64,000 bases of DNA from Anarhynchus alexandrinus (GCA_008711295.1 VUYV01000073.1:2353948-2417947), one strand, 5' to 3'; numbered from the stretch's first letter, positions 36,070-49,299 are shown. Numbers and translations: made by a program. Notes: generated by a model from the sequence alone, not told the origin.

Positions 36070-37200
36070 GGATGGGCCGTCGGCGGTGGCGGAAGGGCAG
36101 CCGGAGCTCTAAGCGGTGGGAAAGGGGGGAGCACAGGGCTGCCCTCGGGGCAAAGGGCTCTTTAGGGGAGGCACGGAGTGGGGGGGCTGTGCAAAACTCC
36201 TTACGGGATATCAGAAGGGGCTTGTGGCACCGTGCAAAACTTGTTAGGAGATGTTTAGAGGAAGGACCAAAGGTGGAGAAAGGGAGGGGGGGGCTCGGGG
36301 TGGACTGGGGAGGAGCAAGCGTGGGAAAACGGAGAGGGGTATTAAAGGGGCCGGTCGTGTGTGCAAGCTGCCGGTCAATATGCTTGTCTGACTGAGCCCT
36401 CTGCTTCATCACTGCAGTCTGTCCTATCTTCTTACTGAAATCTTTACTTAAGTTTCCCCCCCTCCCCGTGTAATCTCACTTTCTGTGTATCCTCTGCGTG
36501 AGCGCTGCAAGGCCTAAGTGCTAACAGCTGGAGAAGGGACCCACAGGTCTTGGTGCCAGCAACTAGACAGCCCAACGTGCAAGAGAGGTGTGGGTGGTCC
36601 CTACTGGAGGGACCGGGGGCCATAAGGCTTGCAGGTCTAAGTGTCAGCGACTGGAGGGACCAGGGCGTATGTTTATGGGGGAGAGGTCTAAATAGCAGCA
36701 CCTGTAAATACCTAAATGTGCTTATTTTCCCCCCAGTGAATTTAATCCTGTGTGCACGTGTACGTGTAATTTGCTAGCAAACTTCAAGCTGGACTAGTTG
36801 GTGAGCAGGAGGAAGCCTGCATCTGGAGGGACTTAAGGTCAGAGCCTGTGCTGGGTAAGGGAACTCAGGGTCTGGGCACGGGTGGACTGAGGAGCTGTGT
36901 TAATATAGAAGTGATCTGTGATTGCGGGGGTGCTTGTGAGACGGGTGTGTAGTGCATACCTCTGCTTACCAGCAAACTTCAAGCTGGACTGGCTGGAATT
37001 AGGAGGAGACCTGCTAATAAGAAGAGGTAAGAGAGCCCAGACATGGGTATTAGGGGGGTTTACAGGCTGGGGAGTTATTCAAGGATCTGAGAATGTGACT
37101 GTGTTTGTGAATCTAGAAAATAAGGGTACATATGTTTTAATAAAGGACTTTAATACTGATCAGCCAGAGAGGAGGAACAGGACTGGGCTGACTTCCATTT
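36070..37200. repeat. GC-rich, repeat-like block with degenerate internal duplications
   Basis: At 36,070-36,370 the sequence becomes GC- and CpG-rich, ending in a TATTAAA-like box (about 36,339). The following 800 bp contain internal repeats. An identical 20-mer AGCAAACTTCAAGCTGGACT occurs at 36776-36795 and 36971-36990, 195 bp apart, with similar flanks. A CTAAGTG..AGC.ACTGGAG..GGGAC motif recurs at about 36,517 and 36,633, with partial copies between. The layout suggests an old LTR/leader of an endogenous retrovirus or a small local satellite, but a genuine CpG-island promoter cannot be excluded. No protein-coding frame is convincing. Confidence 0.4.
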
Positions 37201-37289
37201 AAGTGAGGGTTATTGGTTTTTACATGAGTGCAGCCAAAGGCAGTAGTCCGTCGGGTAGTCTGTGTGTCCGGCTGCCTCGGTGCCCTTTG

Positions 37290-37312
37290 TGTGTACGTGT
37301 GTGTGTGTGCCT
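37290..37312. repeat. Short GT microsatellite
   Basis: A GTGTGTACGTGTGTGTGTGTG tract lies in otherwise unremarkable sequence. Confidence 0.6.
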
Positions 37313-37549
37313 GCCTGGGACAGAGGCTCAGCTTTCTGCTGGCCGAACCTGCACACAGGGACAGGAGCTGTGTCCATCGGACTGGGATGGAGAGACCTCC
37401 TGAGTCCCTGCGTGTCCCCGGCTGGGCTGCGGGGGTCAGCAAGGAGGGATCCCTGGGTCCTGGAGTCCGCAGGATTCAGCAGCCAACCTTTACATCCTCA
37501 GCATATACAAATACTTTTTTTTTTACATTGTAGTTGTTAGAATCAGGTC

Positions 37550-38927
37550 AGAATTTAATTGTTCGTGTTTGAAGGTGAGTGTAAAAGCCAAGGCCATGTC
37601 AGAAGAGTGGTAGTTGTAGGTCAGTGAGCCCATACACGGTCAGGGCTAGGAAAAACAATGCTACATGTCTGTAGGAAGCTAATACAGTTGACTGTAATAG
37701 ACAATAAATAGGATATGCATGGGAATATATACTGGAAGACAATCTAGATTTATATCTCTAGGGATTAAATACCAGATTTCCAGTAGGAATAGAAAGCAGA
37801 AAAAAAAGTACAATATCGTTTCCATACATTAGAAGATGGCTGAGCTGGAGGCTAGATCAGTCATATATGTTTGAGAGGTCACAGAGAGACAATGTCACGA
37901 AATCAGAAGAGAGTCTAATCTCTTGTTTACAGAGATAGCCAACGTGCATCTTTGATATTTTAGGAACAGTGTATTTGTGCATGGAGTTTAAATGAAGTCC
38001 TTGTCAGTGTGGTTTATAAGTAGTAATAAATCAGTCAGGCTGATACTGCAGATTAAAAATGCTGAAGATCAAGCAAGCTGAAGATAAAAATGATATGTTT
38101 TTACTGTCACAGTGACCTATATAAACCTACATCACCATAGTCCTAATAACAAATTCTCTCTGTGAGCAGAAGGGCTAATGATGCTTGATTTCCTGACTAT
38201 CTGTGCCCTGCCTCACCAGAGCCCCATTTTGCCATGTCCTCAGCAAACCCTTCTCCCTCCTCCCTGGGCAGCCCCATCGGGTGCCCTCCTGAGCTGCTGC
38301 AGAGCCACCAGCCAGAGCCAGGGCTGCACTGCTGTTTGTCCGTCCGGCATGTTTTCTTAGGGCTGCTACTGACTTCTTTTCAGTCAGACCCCAATTTTTA
38401 TATCTTGCCATTAGCAGGTGTTGAATTTCACAAAACTGGTAAGACCTTCTGAGGGCTGAGGTCATTACCCATCACCCAAAAATGCTCAAAACCAACCAAA
38501 GGGTTAAACAGTTGCTGAGGAGCGGCTGTCAGACAGCTGTGTGGACAGACAGACAGTGTGAGTGCCTCACTGCTGCGGGATGCCAGGCTAAAAATCCTTC
38601 CGATGATTCAGAGGTATTTCGATTTCCAGTCCACAGCTGGTGAGTGCAGGAAGGGTGTCTTCTCGGCAGAAAGATAAAGCTCTCGAGCTGTAGGGATTTT
38701 AATGAACTGAAATTTCAGACCAGACTTCTTACTCTTAGCAAGCCTGAGAAGCTGCAAGTGAGCAGTAGCCTTCTTTTTCTCTCCCTGTCACCCCGCCTAA
38801 ACAATGATTTTAAATAGTGGTGAGAGGGAAAGACGTTATCCCAGGACTTGTGTTGGATAAGTACAGGCTATATGTCTCCCCTTCACAGCTGGGTGAAAGC
38901 TCCTTACTAACTGGGAAGTCGCCTAAA

Positions 38928-38958
<31 letters not shown>

Positions 38959-39630
38959 ATCTCAGGAGCCTCTTGCAGTGGAGGGAAGGCTGTTTGGCTG
39001 TGTCAAAGAGGATTGCCATGAAAATAGAGAGATTTGAAGATGACATCAGGAAACATGTAAACACATTTGGTGATGGAATAAGACTAACAATTAATCACTT
39101 CGTTAGTGTCTGGAGGATTTCCCCATTTAAGGGGTTTCCCTGTTGCTCTGCAGTTTCCCACGTCTCTGGCATGTGTTAACCCAGCACTTGGCCCGCAGTC
39201 AGGTTGGAGTAAGATGCCATCTCATTATATGCACACGTGTAAGCAATAAATCTGGCAGTTACTGTCCTGCCAAACCATTCTGGGTGCTGAGGTATGAGAG
39301 AAACCAGTGTTCTTTTGGCTGAGGGAAACAAAAAAGCCATCAAATTTGCTTTGGGAGAGGATTTAATCTCAGTGTAATTCCTCAGGAATTTGTTTTTTAT
39401 TTGTTTGATAATTTGTTTTAAAAAACACTTGTTTCTCTCCATCATTTGGATCGTTTGGATGGTCTAAAAACCTTCTAGCCCAAGTGCTCTGTTTCTGAAT
39501 CTGGCAATATCAGATGCTGTTTAGGGCAGCACATGAGTTTGGCCACTCCTTGCAGTCAGTTCCCCTTGTAGCACCTCCCGTATCCACATTTGTTTACTGG
39601 GGGGTATTAGAAGGTACTTCTCTGCCTTTG
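37550..39630. other. Intergenic, no gene recognised
   Basis: No coding exon or mobile element was identified, apart from the ATCT microsatellite near 38,929. Confidence 0.5.
38929..38962. repeat. (ATCT)n tetranucleotide microsatellite
   Basis: Seven to eight uninterrupted ATCT units followed by a decayed ATATCT end. Pure tetranucleotide tracts of this kind are often length-polymorphic. Confidence 0.85.
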
Positions 39631-39639
39631 TTCTTTTTG

Positions 39640-40500
39640 TATCTACCCATGCACTTCTTTTCTATGAATTTATCTAGCCTAGTTTGAACCTGCTGATATT
39701 ATCTACCTTCATAACCTCCTGTCACAGTAAGTTAGAGAAATATAAAAAGTACTTCAATCTGTTTTAAACTAATTGCCTAGATATTGCCTTCATTATTTTG
39801 TAATACCCAAGTGTTCCTCTTCTTAGTATTTTCCTCTCCATCATAAAGAGCCCAGCATTTTTAGGTTTTTCCCTTGTCAGGCAGCTGCTTGATCATTTTG
39901 GTTGTTTTTTTCCGTACGTGCTTTAACTCTACTGCATCCTTCCTGAGATGCAGAGAGCAGACCATGAACTGTATTCAAGTGTGATTACACCAAAGTTATA
40001 TGTAGCAGCAAAATGATGCCCTCTGTTGTGTTCTTGGTACCCTTTTTCATCATACTGTTTTGGCATTTATTGATGACCAGAGAATTGTCAATGACGACTC
40101 CTCAGATCTTTTTTTCTGACATGCTCACTGTCAGTCCTGTATTCAGCACCGTGGAGGTGTGGTTTGGCTTATTTTTCCCTAGATGTGTTACATTTATCTG
40201 CTGTGAAGCTTAGCTGACACCTGTTTGCCCGTTTAGTTTTGTGTGGTCTTTCTGGGACCCTTCACCATCAGCATAAGATTTGACAGTCTGAAAGAGTTTA
40301 GTACAATCTGTGAATCTGGAAATTACACTGTGGATTTCCTTCACTATTTCTCCGATGAATATGTTGAATAAAACTGGTTCCAGTATTTTTCTTTGAAAGT
40401 AAAATGCCCAGTTAAGCCTTACCTTTTGTTTCCTATCCTTTAGCCAGCTTTTACTTTGTAAGAGAAACCTTTCCTCCAACCCTGTGGCCACTTAAGTTTC
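39640..40500 (-). mobile_element. Ancient CR1-like LINE fragment, minus strand
   Basis: Plus-strand landmarks in order are TTGATCATTTTGGTTG (39,889), then GAGATGCAGAGAGCAGACCA (39,944) and GTATTCAAGTGTGATTACAC (39,971). These are followed by TGATGACCAGAGAATTG (40,073), GACTCCTCAGATCTTTTTTT (40,094) and ATATGTTGAATAAAACTGGT (40,358). Together they are the reverse complement of a CR1-type reverse-transcriptase and thumb region of an old subfamily. Frames are broken throughout, so it is non-coding. Confidence 0.65.
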
Positions 40501-40509
40501 TTTAAAAAC

Positions 40510-43500
40510 ACACATTCAGCATTACTTGGGCATGTCTCCATTATCTGCGGTGTTATAATTGTAAAACACTCCAAATCTTAGTGTCCAGCTCAAGCTGTCT
40601 CAAGCTGCTGCTTGACAGAAATTGAACGACCACGTGCTGGCTGCTAAGATGGTCTTTACCCTGCCACTGGGTTCGGAGTCAGGTCTCCTTACAGCTGAGT
40701 CAGTTTTCCTTTCTTGAAAATTTCATAAAGATATTTTCTTTTGGACCAAGCCTATCTATAGTTAGGCTCAGAGAAAGCAAGGCTTGACTTTCCTGGCTGC
40801 ATCGCCACTTTCTACACCTCCGCGTGGAGAGAGCCCGGAGAAGAATTGGTCCAGAAATAAAACCACCACTCTGACCACAGCTCCTATCCCTGTTTCTCCT
40901 CCTTCCAGAAATGATTATAGTAAGTCACTGCTAGCCTACATCAACACAGTAACTTCCACCACATGGTCACAGCTAAGCTAACCGGTGTTTAAAGAGAAAG
41001 GGCCAACATGCTCTTTTTCTCTCTTTTTTTCTTTCCATTTTCTGCCCCCTCCTCATTCTCTGCCCATCTTCTCCATAGTGATACTCGAGTGAGTGCAGAT
41101 GCCCATCAGCTTTCATCCTCAGCAGACAGTGCTAGAGGATGTTCTTCCTTGTTCTCACTCCTTTACATGAGTGTACACTCACTAATTTGCCAAGTAAGAT
41201 AAGGCCAGATGAAGGCACGAAGGGAGAATTATTTTTTTCCCCCTGCAAGTTTTTGAGTTAGCTTGATTTGGAATAGCTATGTTTTTACATGTGTTTGTCA
41301 TTTCACTTGTTTTATGTCTTTATACTAAGTGGTTCATAATGTTCCTTTCATGCAAATATACTCCCGGAGGAGGATACAACAACAAAGCAATTCTGAAAAG
41401 TCACCAAATAAATTAAAGCGCAAAACATTGAGCCATGTATTCTTGAAAAGACACAAGGGCACACAGTTGCCTGGGAGCCCCGGGGGAAGGAGCTCCAGCT
41501 GATGGGGCCTCCAAGCACAGGGCTGAAGGTAAGAGTCTGAAATGGCTCTGATTTAACATTTAAAAAGAGGTGGGTAATTGTATGGCCATTAGTAATGTTT
41601 GCAGCTATGAATGCAAAGATAATAGCAAGCAGAAACAAATCCAGCCTTCAAGAAGTAAGTTGGCCCTGTAGGCATTAGGGACAATGTTTTTCTTCATTAT
41701 GTTTTGGTCAGATCAAATATTTGTTTGTGGTAGGTTTTCTTTATTTTTTTTTTTTTTTTTTTTACCTTTCCTTGGGCGTATGGCATTAACCATTGCTGAG
41801 GACATGATACAGGGGTTCCTAGTGAGACAGGGTTCCTAATAAGGATCCTTTCTAGTTTCTTAGTATTGCTGAATATTTTCTGTCCCAAGCAGAAGAGAAA
41901 ACATGATCTTGCTCTGGATGTGTTGCCAGGCAGTGGGGAGACAAAAACAGCAGAGTGCTCGCAATAAGCAAAGCAGCCTATGGAGACAGTGTAAAGCCAT
42001 TTAGTATAACAACTAGACTTTCTGCACTCTGCAGTTGCCCCATCCTTGGACAGCATCAGCCCATTGGCTTTTTGTTGGTGCCATGGATGCGATTAGTTTT
42101 CTGTGAAGTGCTTGGGAAGAGAAAAAGTGGTGGCATTATGGATCAGTCCCGTGGTTGCATTGTGGATCAGCTCAGGAAGGAGTTGTAGTTCCTGGCTGTT
42201 GAACTGGATGTTAGGTCTCTACAAGCAAGAAGCTGATGACTGTGAAACAACATTTCTGATTTATTAGCTGATGGGATTCTGGGTGTCCATGAATGTAGTG
42301 CCGGTCTTTTTCCTTTTGCGTGTTTGATTAGAGAGTGGCTAAGGGGTGATAATGCCGGGAATATTAAATGAGGAATGTGTTTAAACATAATGCCTTTGTT
42401 GTATACATAATCTCTGTTGAGAAATTATCATTTATTTGAACTGTGCTTTGTAGTTTCTAAAACCCAATTTTATCACTGTTTTGATACTTATAGTTAAAAC
42501 TCTGGCCTTGATGTTTCCTATTTCTTCTGGTTTATATTACTATGTAGTATAAAGTGTCAAGTAAATTTGTTACTGTTTTCCTCCAGGAAAAAAAGTGTGT
42601 TTTTCTGCTTTTGTTACTTTAAAACCTCATTTCAATGGGCTGGGCAGAAAATCTTGTGTATGGTAGATGGACAGTAGTTTAAGGCTGGAAACCACAGCAC
42701 TGACTTCCACCTCTTCAGGTAACACAAAATGGGCCTTGCAGGGAAGAGGGTTTGGACACGGTCTGTATCTGATAAGGAGTCCTCTAAGCAGATGGTGTAA
42801 AAGAAGACCAGAAGATTGCTGCCTGAGGCCTCTCCCCACCCTGAAGCCCTGATGTGAATAGTGCAAAGGCTGGGAGAACAAGACTGTACGTGCAGGACTG
42901 TTTTAACTCCATCATCTTCTTTCTAGGCATCATAATCTATATCAGAGAGGTAATTACAAGTTATATATCAAAGACCCAGAGACCAACATGATTGTCTCCA
43001 AGAAACCAGGAACAAAACACACCTAAAAGCTGTGTGTAGCTGGGCTTTAAGATGCCACCAGCCTGTTGTGAGGAGAGGACCCTGTGCACTGCTGGGGGTC
43101 TTCTCTGAACAAAGGACACATGTTCAGGGACATGAATATATGTATAAAATATATGTATATATATAATCTATATGAATATATATATGAATATATATATAAA
43201 ATGAACTACCTGAACACCACATACACAATAGGAAGATGAAGAAACCCCATCTATGGTACACTTCTTTTTGTTGCAGAAGAACTGAAGAAGATCACCTTTT
43301 AACTTAGGCATTCTCAGATCCCCCCCTTTTACCCACAGGCATCGATCCCCTGAGCCATGGTAAAATCCTGTCCAGAAGCAAATGTGTCCTTTAGCCATCA
43401 TACCCTAAATGGAACTAAACTGCAGCAGAGCTAAGAGTCCTGAGCACACCTCTAGAAACACTGCGACGAGTACCCCAGGCAGTAGAGTTTGGCAGCTCAC

Positions 43501-44090
43501 CGAATACCTTTGTGGGGGTGAGACCAGACCACCACCACCAGCAGTCACACTCTCAGCGAGTGGCACGAACAGTGGTTTCTCAAGGCAGACGTCCAAAAAT
43601 TAAAAAGGGAACTACAATTCATAGCTTGACTTTGTAGCAAAAATTACCGACTTGGAAGGAACAGTGCTTGCCAAGAATACCACAGCTTTTCCTGAGGAGT
43701 CTTTCGCTGCTTCTACCCGGTCTTTACACCGCAGGGACTGTGGCTCTGTCACCTCTCTTCTTCCAAATCTTTCTTTGTACCACAGAGGTGCAAACTATTC
43801 TTTTCTTTCAAGTCCTTTCGTTGGTGAAACTCAGCAAATATTGCCTGCCTGCAGCTAGCCTGAAGCTTGCTGTGCTCTTTCAGACCTGAGGAGATGCTCG
43901 TCTGTTCCAGAGCTCACCCCTCTTTCCCAGATATATCAGCTGGCGTGTAAAAGCAGTTGTCTCTCTGCAAACCTGACCCTACTTGCACTCCCAGACCCTT
44001 ACAGCTACACCCCCACAAGTATTGTTACCACTGCAGGGTGCTCTTCTTATCTATTAAAAAATACCAATCTGTCTTTATTCTTAATGAGGC
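40510..44090. other. Intergenic, no gene recognised
   Basis: Contains a 20-base T run (41744-41763) and an AT-rich microsatellite (about 43,131-43,201). No gene or recent mobile element could be supported. Confidence 0.5.
43131..43201. repeat. AT-rich TATA/ATGA microsatellite
   Basis: Alternating ATATAT and GAATAT units form an imperfect low-complexity tract. Confidence 0.75.
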
Positions 44091-44107
44091 TGTGGAAGCG
44101 CAGGGCG

Positions 44108-44185
44108 GTTCAGGTGGGAAAGGACCCCAGGAGGTCTCCAGCCTGACCTCCTGCTCACAGCTGGCTCAGCTGTGAGATGGGGTGG
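44108..44185 (-). mobile_element. Short CR1-like 3'-end remnant
   Basis: GGTTCAGGTGGGAAAGGACC, then AGGAGGTCTCCAGCCTGACC, then TCCTGCTCACAG resembles the reverse complement of the last 80 bp of a CR1 subfamily. The terminal tail repeat is absent, so the identification is tentative. Confidence 0.45.
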
Positions 44186-44199
44186 CTTTTAATGATGCT

Positions 44200-47100
44200 G
44201 GGACGGCTCTGAGCTTTAAAGAAGGAAGACAAAGGCAGAGATGCTTTAAAGAGCTTTTTGTGTGTGCAGGTGTTGCACAACCAGGGCGTTGTGTCTGTGT
44301 AGACCCAAGGTCAAGTTAATATGTCCCACTTTTTCTCTCCCTGCTGGGTCCATATCTGGAAGGAAAAACAAAAAAAGTCCCATCCAATTGTCTCCTGCCA
44401 ACCCGTATTAACGCTGATGTAGACTGAGACGCCTGGATATGACTGTTGGATTCTCCTAATTGAAATGCTGCTTTCAGATCTCCTGTCCTGCATCCTACAT
44501 GCATATTCAGTTGTGTCTCAGAGGAAAGCTCCTTTCCCCTCAGAAACTGTTTTTTCATTTTTCCGGATTTATTTCCTTGGAACTTTGAAAACATGAATAT
44601 ATTACAGAAGCATTACCAAGAATCCAAAGGCTTTGGACGCTTTGTGTTTTAATTTTCTAAGAGGCATTTCATTTTGCTGCAGTTGCCGGTGTGAGTATTT
44701 ATGGCCCTTGAATGCCATCCAGTGGCGGAAAGGCAGGGCATCTTCCAGCCTGCTGATAAACTGCCTCCAGCCACAGCAAGTTGGCACATAAAATTATTTT
44801 TACATTAACAGCATATCATTCTTATGCCCTATTTGTAGTGAAATCAGAAACCATAAAAATATATTTTATATGGCAGGTCACAGCAACAGAAAAGCCATCT
44901 GGTGTTTCACAGTTCTTTAAAATGTGAGACAGAAATATGCCCTATTTATAGTCTGAATTTGTCTAGCTTTAAAGCTCAAGCTTTAAACAACTTTAAGCTG
45001 ACTTTTTAATCTTCGTCACGACTTTTTTAGGCAGAATTTTCTCTTGGGATTTGCGTGATCAAGAGAACTAAAATGTGAGCTCACGTGGAGGGGCACTGAT
45101 TCATTAACCGTTTCCATGCAAGGCTTTGCGATAACTGGGTATTTCAGAAACTTGACACGCAGAGATTGCAAAATATGCCTTCTTGAGAGTAAATGGTTAC
45201 TTAAATAAGAGTACTTTCTGATTTTCCTACAGTGAGGATTCAGTAAGGGTTTGATTCTATGCAATTACAAAAACACAGACTGCAGGCAACAACAATCTCT
45301 ATCAGCTCAGCCTGTCCAATAAACAGCAGGTTTGTTTGGAAGTTAAAAGCACATGCTGTTTTTTGAAAAGTTTGTTTTTGATTAAAAAACCCCAAACAAC
45401 AAATGTGCACAATAAGGACAGTTCTTCAAATAATTATCATTGCTCAGTTCTTAAATCACAATTTAAAAAGCCAGGTGTTCACTGTTTCCTCTCCACACCC
45501 AGCTTCTGCTTTTCCCCGTCCCTGCCACTTAATGATGGCAATATAGAATGAGCAAAGAGGTAAATGGCCAGAAAACAGAAAAAAAATTAAAATATTTTAT
45601 TATTTTATTATTTCTTCTTATGAAGAAGAGTATCTTCATTTTTATATTTCTGCAAAACTATTATTTTCAGTCTTTTAAACCTCATGTCATTTGGGGCAAA
45701 TTTTCCTATTTAAGATACTTTCTGCCCAGTCACCTCTGCTTTTCAGTGAGATGCGTGTCAAACTGTGATTTCTTGCCCTCTGGCAAGATTCCCCACTTGC
45801 ACCCTGAGGTGGCACCATTTATGCTGCCCAGTGCTCGGCCACCAATTTGGCAGCGAGGGTCAGCCCTTGTCCTGAAGCCTCAGGCTCCTATGTAGACCCT
45901 TCCTCACCAATTGCCTTGCAAAGATTTGGAGTGCAGAGATGAACAGATGTTCGTGCTGTCTCCACCTAACAGTTCCCTTCTCCCTGGCTACTATCAGACC
46001 TGGTCATTCCTACTGGTGACCTATTAGCACGCTCCATGTCACTGTGTTGGTTTATGCCATCTAGGACAAATCCCAAACCTGGTTCAAGAGTGAGCATCGG
46101 GGATTATCCCAGTATAGCCCCAGTTTTGGAGGACAAGTTTGGAGAAAGACAGACCGTGCCAGCTGGCCTCAGGAGCAGGGAGCAAAGACTTGTACTGTTA
46201 GATGGCTGAGTGTCTGTACCTTTCGTGTACAAGTCCTGGGCAGAATGTAGTACTCACTTAAATAAATCCTGAATCCTAGACAGTGTTTATGTTTATGTTT
46301 GGCATTGACATTAATGGCTACTTAATCCTTAGCTGTTGTGGTGAGGCATGAAAGGGTACCTACTCTTGTTTTCCTTTCATCTTAAGTTTTTAAACAGTTT
46401 GCATGTTTGGGAGGACTGCTATGGGATGGGGATTATGGGATCAACAGTGCCACTCACCTTCCCAGGTGTAATTTTCAGGGAAGCTATTGCAACAACAGTG
46501 GCATACGGTTTGGGATTAACACCCCATGTCTGCCCGTCTCTGAACGCTAATCCCAGGAAAGAGGTATCACTCAGTTCTGTTGGTGTTACTTTTCTTTATC
46601 CTTTGCTTTGACAGGCATATTCTCAATGCCTTTTTCATGAAGATCCTGTGTACGATTCTCTTGATGAGGCCAACCACATCTCTCTTTTATCTGCTGCATC
46701 TCTCAAGGAACAAAGTGCTCTTAGAAACCAGGATTCGTAGCAGTTCTCCAAGTGCTGAAAAATAAGCACAAGCACAGATCAAGCCTTGAAAATTAAGAGC
46801 CTAGTGTAAAAGTAATTGAATTATTAGCAGCAATAGATTGTAAGTTCATTTGCTGGCTAGTTTTACAGTCTTTAGTGGTACCAACTTTTCAAGCTTCCCT
46901 GCCTGCCTTGTACCCCCACATCTTGAAGGAAGGCACCCAAGAGGAGAGGGACAGGCAGGGCTGCCTGTGGTCCAGGGTCCCTGGTCCTTCCAGTGTCTGC
47001 CTCTGCTCCCCAGTGCTGACCGTCCTCTTCAGGCTGGCCAGGGGGTTCAGCGTCTCCCTCCGTTTTTGGAGTTAACCAGTAATTCCTGGTAGGGGGATAG

Positions 47101-48180
47101 AGGAAGCTGATTCAGGAAGCAGAGGGGGAATGGGACCTCTACGCTGAGTTAATCCTGACAGCAGAGAGGCACAGATACCGTCTATGTGGGTGTACGGTAC
47201 CCTGCAGTCGGCGCCACGAGTCCTGATGGTGCTCAGGATGGCGGTGATACCAGCAGGCAGCACAGATCTCCGGTCTGGGCAAAGCCATCCCCAGTTCCTG
47301 CAGGTACACCTGCTTTTCTGTCAGTCCTGCACTTTCAGAGGCCGTGGCTCTCATGTCTGAAGAACCTGCCGGGTACATTGTGCAGCCACGTCAAGACTTG
47401 TGCCATTCTAGTGCTGCACAAGCGTGTTCTCTGCTTTGCGGCAGAGCTTCTGCCTGGGGCATCTCTCAGTATTTATAAGTCTGGGTAGTGTTGTGCTGTT
47501 TGATATGTTCCTCTCTGTTTGCACATAGTATGGTTAAACTCTCGTTTCCAGCAGCACAGGGACAAGCTTGGACACTGGATGGAGATAATTTCCTCACAAA
47601 ACATCCCCATTTTCATCAGGACCTTCTCTTACGGTTCTTTCTCACTTTGTTTTCTGTCACTGGGGGTGCAAATATTCCTGTTGACAGTCTGTGTCTGTCC
47701 GCTGGCTCCTCTCCACCTCACAGCGGCATATCCCATGTCTGCCAGCAGATGCCATCAAAACTAATCAAACATGAGAAGCTACAGGTTCAGGAGGGGAGGA
47801 CAGCCCTGCTTATTTTCTGCTTTCTTTCTCCTCTGCTCGCCACAACAAGGCCAGAAAGGGGAATGAGTGATTAAAGAATAACTAAAAATAATTCGAAGAA
47901 CAGGTTAAAGAGCATGTAAGTTTGATGTCTTCAGGGTGGCCGCATCTGATTAAACAAGTAGGGAAAGAACTAGTCAAAGCCACCTCTGTGTAATTAACAA
48001 CTGTCACAGTGAATTAAAGGAGTGTGGGGACACTTAACATGCCTACATTTAGAAAAGTGCAAACAGGGCTTGAACAATATTCCTAAAAAAGAAAAAACCT
48101 TCTACAGGCCCAACCAGACTAACTCTGACACCTGAGAAGATGTAGGACACACTTTCAAGCGATCAATCTGTATACACCTC
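44200..48180. other. Intergenic, no gene recognised
   Basis: No coding exon, RNA gene or identifiable mobile element was found in this stretch. Open frames are short and unrelated to any family I recognise. Confidence 0.5.
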
Positions 48181-48189
48181 CTCAAGTAA

Positions 48190-49290
48190 AAAGAAGTAGT
48201 CAGCATAGATTTGTTGAAAATAAATTGTGTCAAAGAAAACTATTTTCATTCTTTGACAGGATAATGGCCTACTCTATGAGGGGAATTGGGAAATGTAATT
48301 TACCTAGCATGTAAGTCAAACTTCTGCTGTAGTTATTGGATATATTATTTTCAAATCAAGTCTGGGCCTAGAGAAAATAAGTGCACAGCTAGCAGAAAAA
48401 CTGTGCTCATAAATAATTTTCAAGGATTCACTATCAAAGANTCTAGAGAAAATTTTCATTCCTAGATAAGTGCACAGCTAGCAGAAAAACTGTGCTCATA
48501 AATAATTTTCAAGGATTCACTATCAAAGACAGAGGACTTTGCAAATGCAGTCTTGTGGGACAAGACCTGAGGGCAGCTCTAATCGTTTTTATTAATGACT
48601 TGGATGATAAACTAGATGGGATACTTGCAAAGTTTGTGGATGACATTAAGTAGTCAGTGGTTTTATGTACCTTGGAGGAGAATAATTCACACTGATTTTG
48701 ATAAATTGGGCAAATGTTCCAAAATCAAGGAAATGAAATAAAACCAAAGGCAAGTGAAAGTACAACACATAGGAAGTCTAACGCAAAGCTCTCATTTAAA
48801 AATAATTATCTATATAAAAGCATTGCTGCAACAGAATAGAAGCCTCTTGTCACAAGCTGCACGGAGTAAAACTGGCATTGCTAATGCAAAAAAACCCCAA
48901 ACAACCACAAATGACACCTTGTACTGAATTAGCTGAACACGAGTCTGTAAGAGAGAAAGGTGTTTACTTGGCTCTGCTCAGCTCTGGGGGAGAAGGCGTT
49001 TGTGGGCAGACTGTATCTCATGAAGGGTGCAGGACACATGAGCTGTGAAGGAAAGCTGGAGGATGTGGGCTTGTTTAGCCCAGGAAAGAGAGGACTGGAG
49101 GGAACTTTATAGTCTTCTAGCAGACAGAAAATTCTTATATAGAAAGGGTGGTGGGATGTGACAAGGAAAAAAAACCCAGCTTAATATACAACCAGGAAGA
49201 TTTAGGTTAAAAAAATGACAGAGAAAACTTTGCAGGTACAAAGGCATTTCCCAGAAGTGATTACTGAATTCACTGAGTTTCCTTCAGTTG
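48190..49290 (+). mobile_element. Ancient CR1-like LINE remnant with reverse-transcriptase traces
   Basis: Decayed polymerase-region landmarks appear in order on the plus strand. CAGCATAGATTTGTTGAAAA is near 48,201, GTTTTTATTAATGACTTGGA near 48,585, TTTGTGGATGACATTAAG near 48,633 (the F-x-DD box), and TGTTTAGCCCAGGAAAG near 49,071. Numerous indels leave no usable frame. An assembly gap and a duplicated segment (48377-48529) interrupt it. Confidence 0.65.
48377..48529. repeat. Exact 64-bp direct duplication around an N
   Basis: Bases 48377-48440 and 48466-48529 are identical, separated by a single N (48441) and 24 bases. A further short repeat, CTAGAGAAAA, precedes each copy. Duplicated flanks around a one-base gap are the usual sign of two contig ends that were not merged, so this is probably an assembly error and not a biological tandem. 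Confidence 0.8.
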
Positions 49291-49299
49291 CACTTGAGT

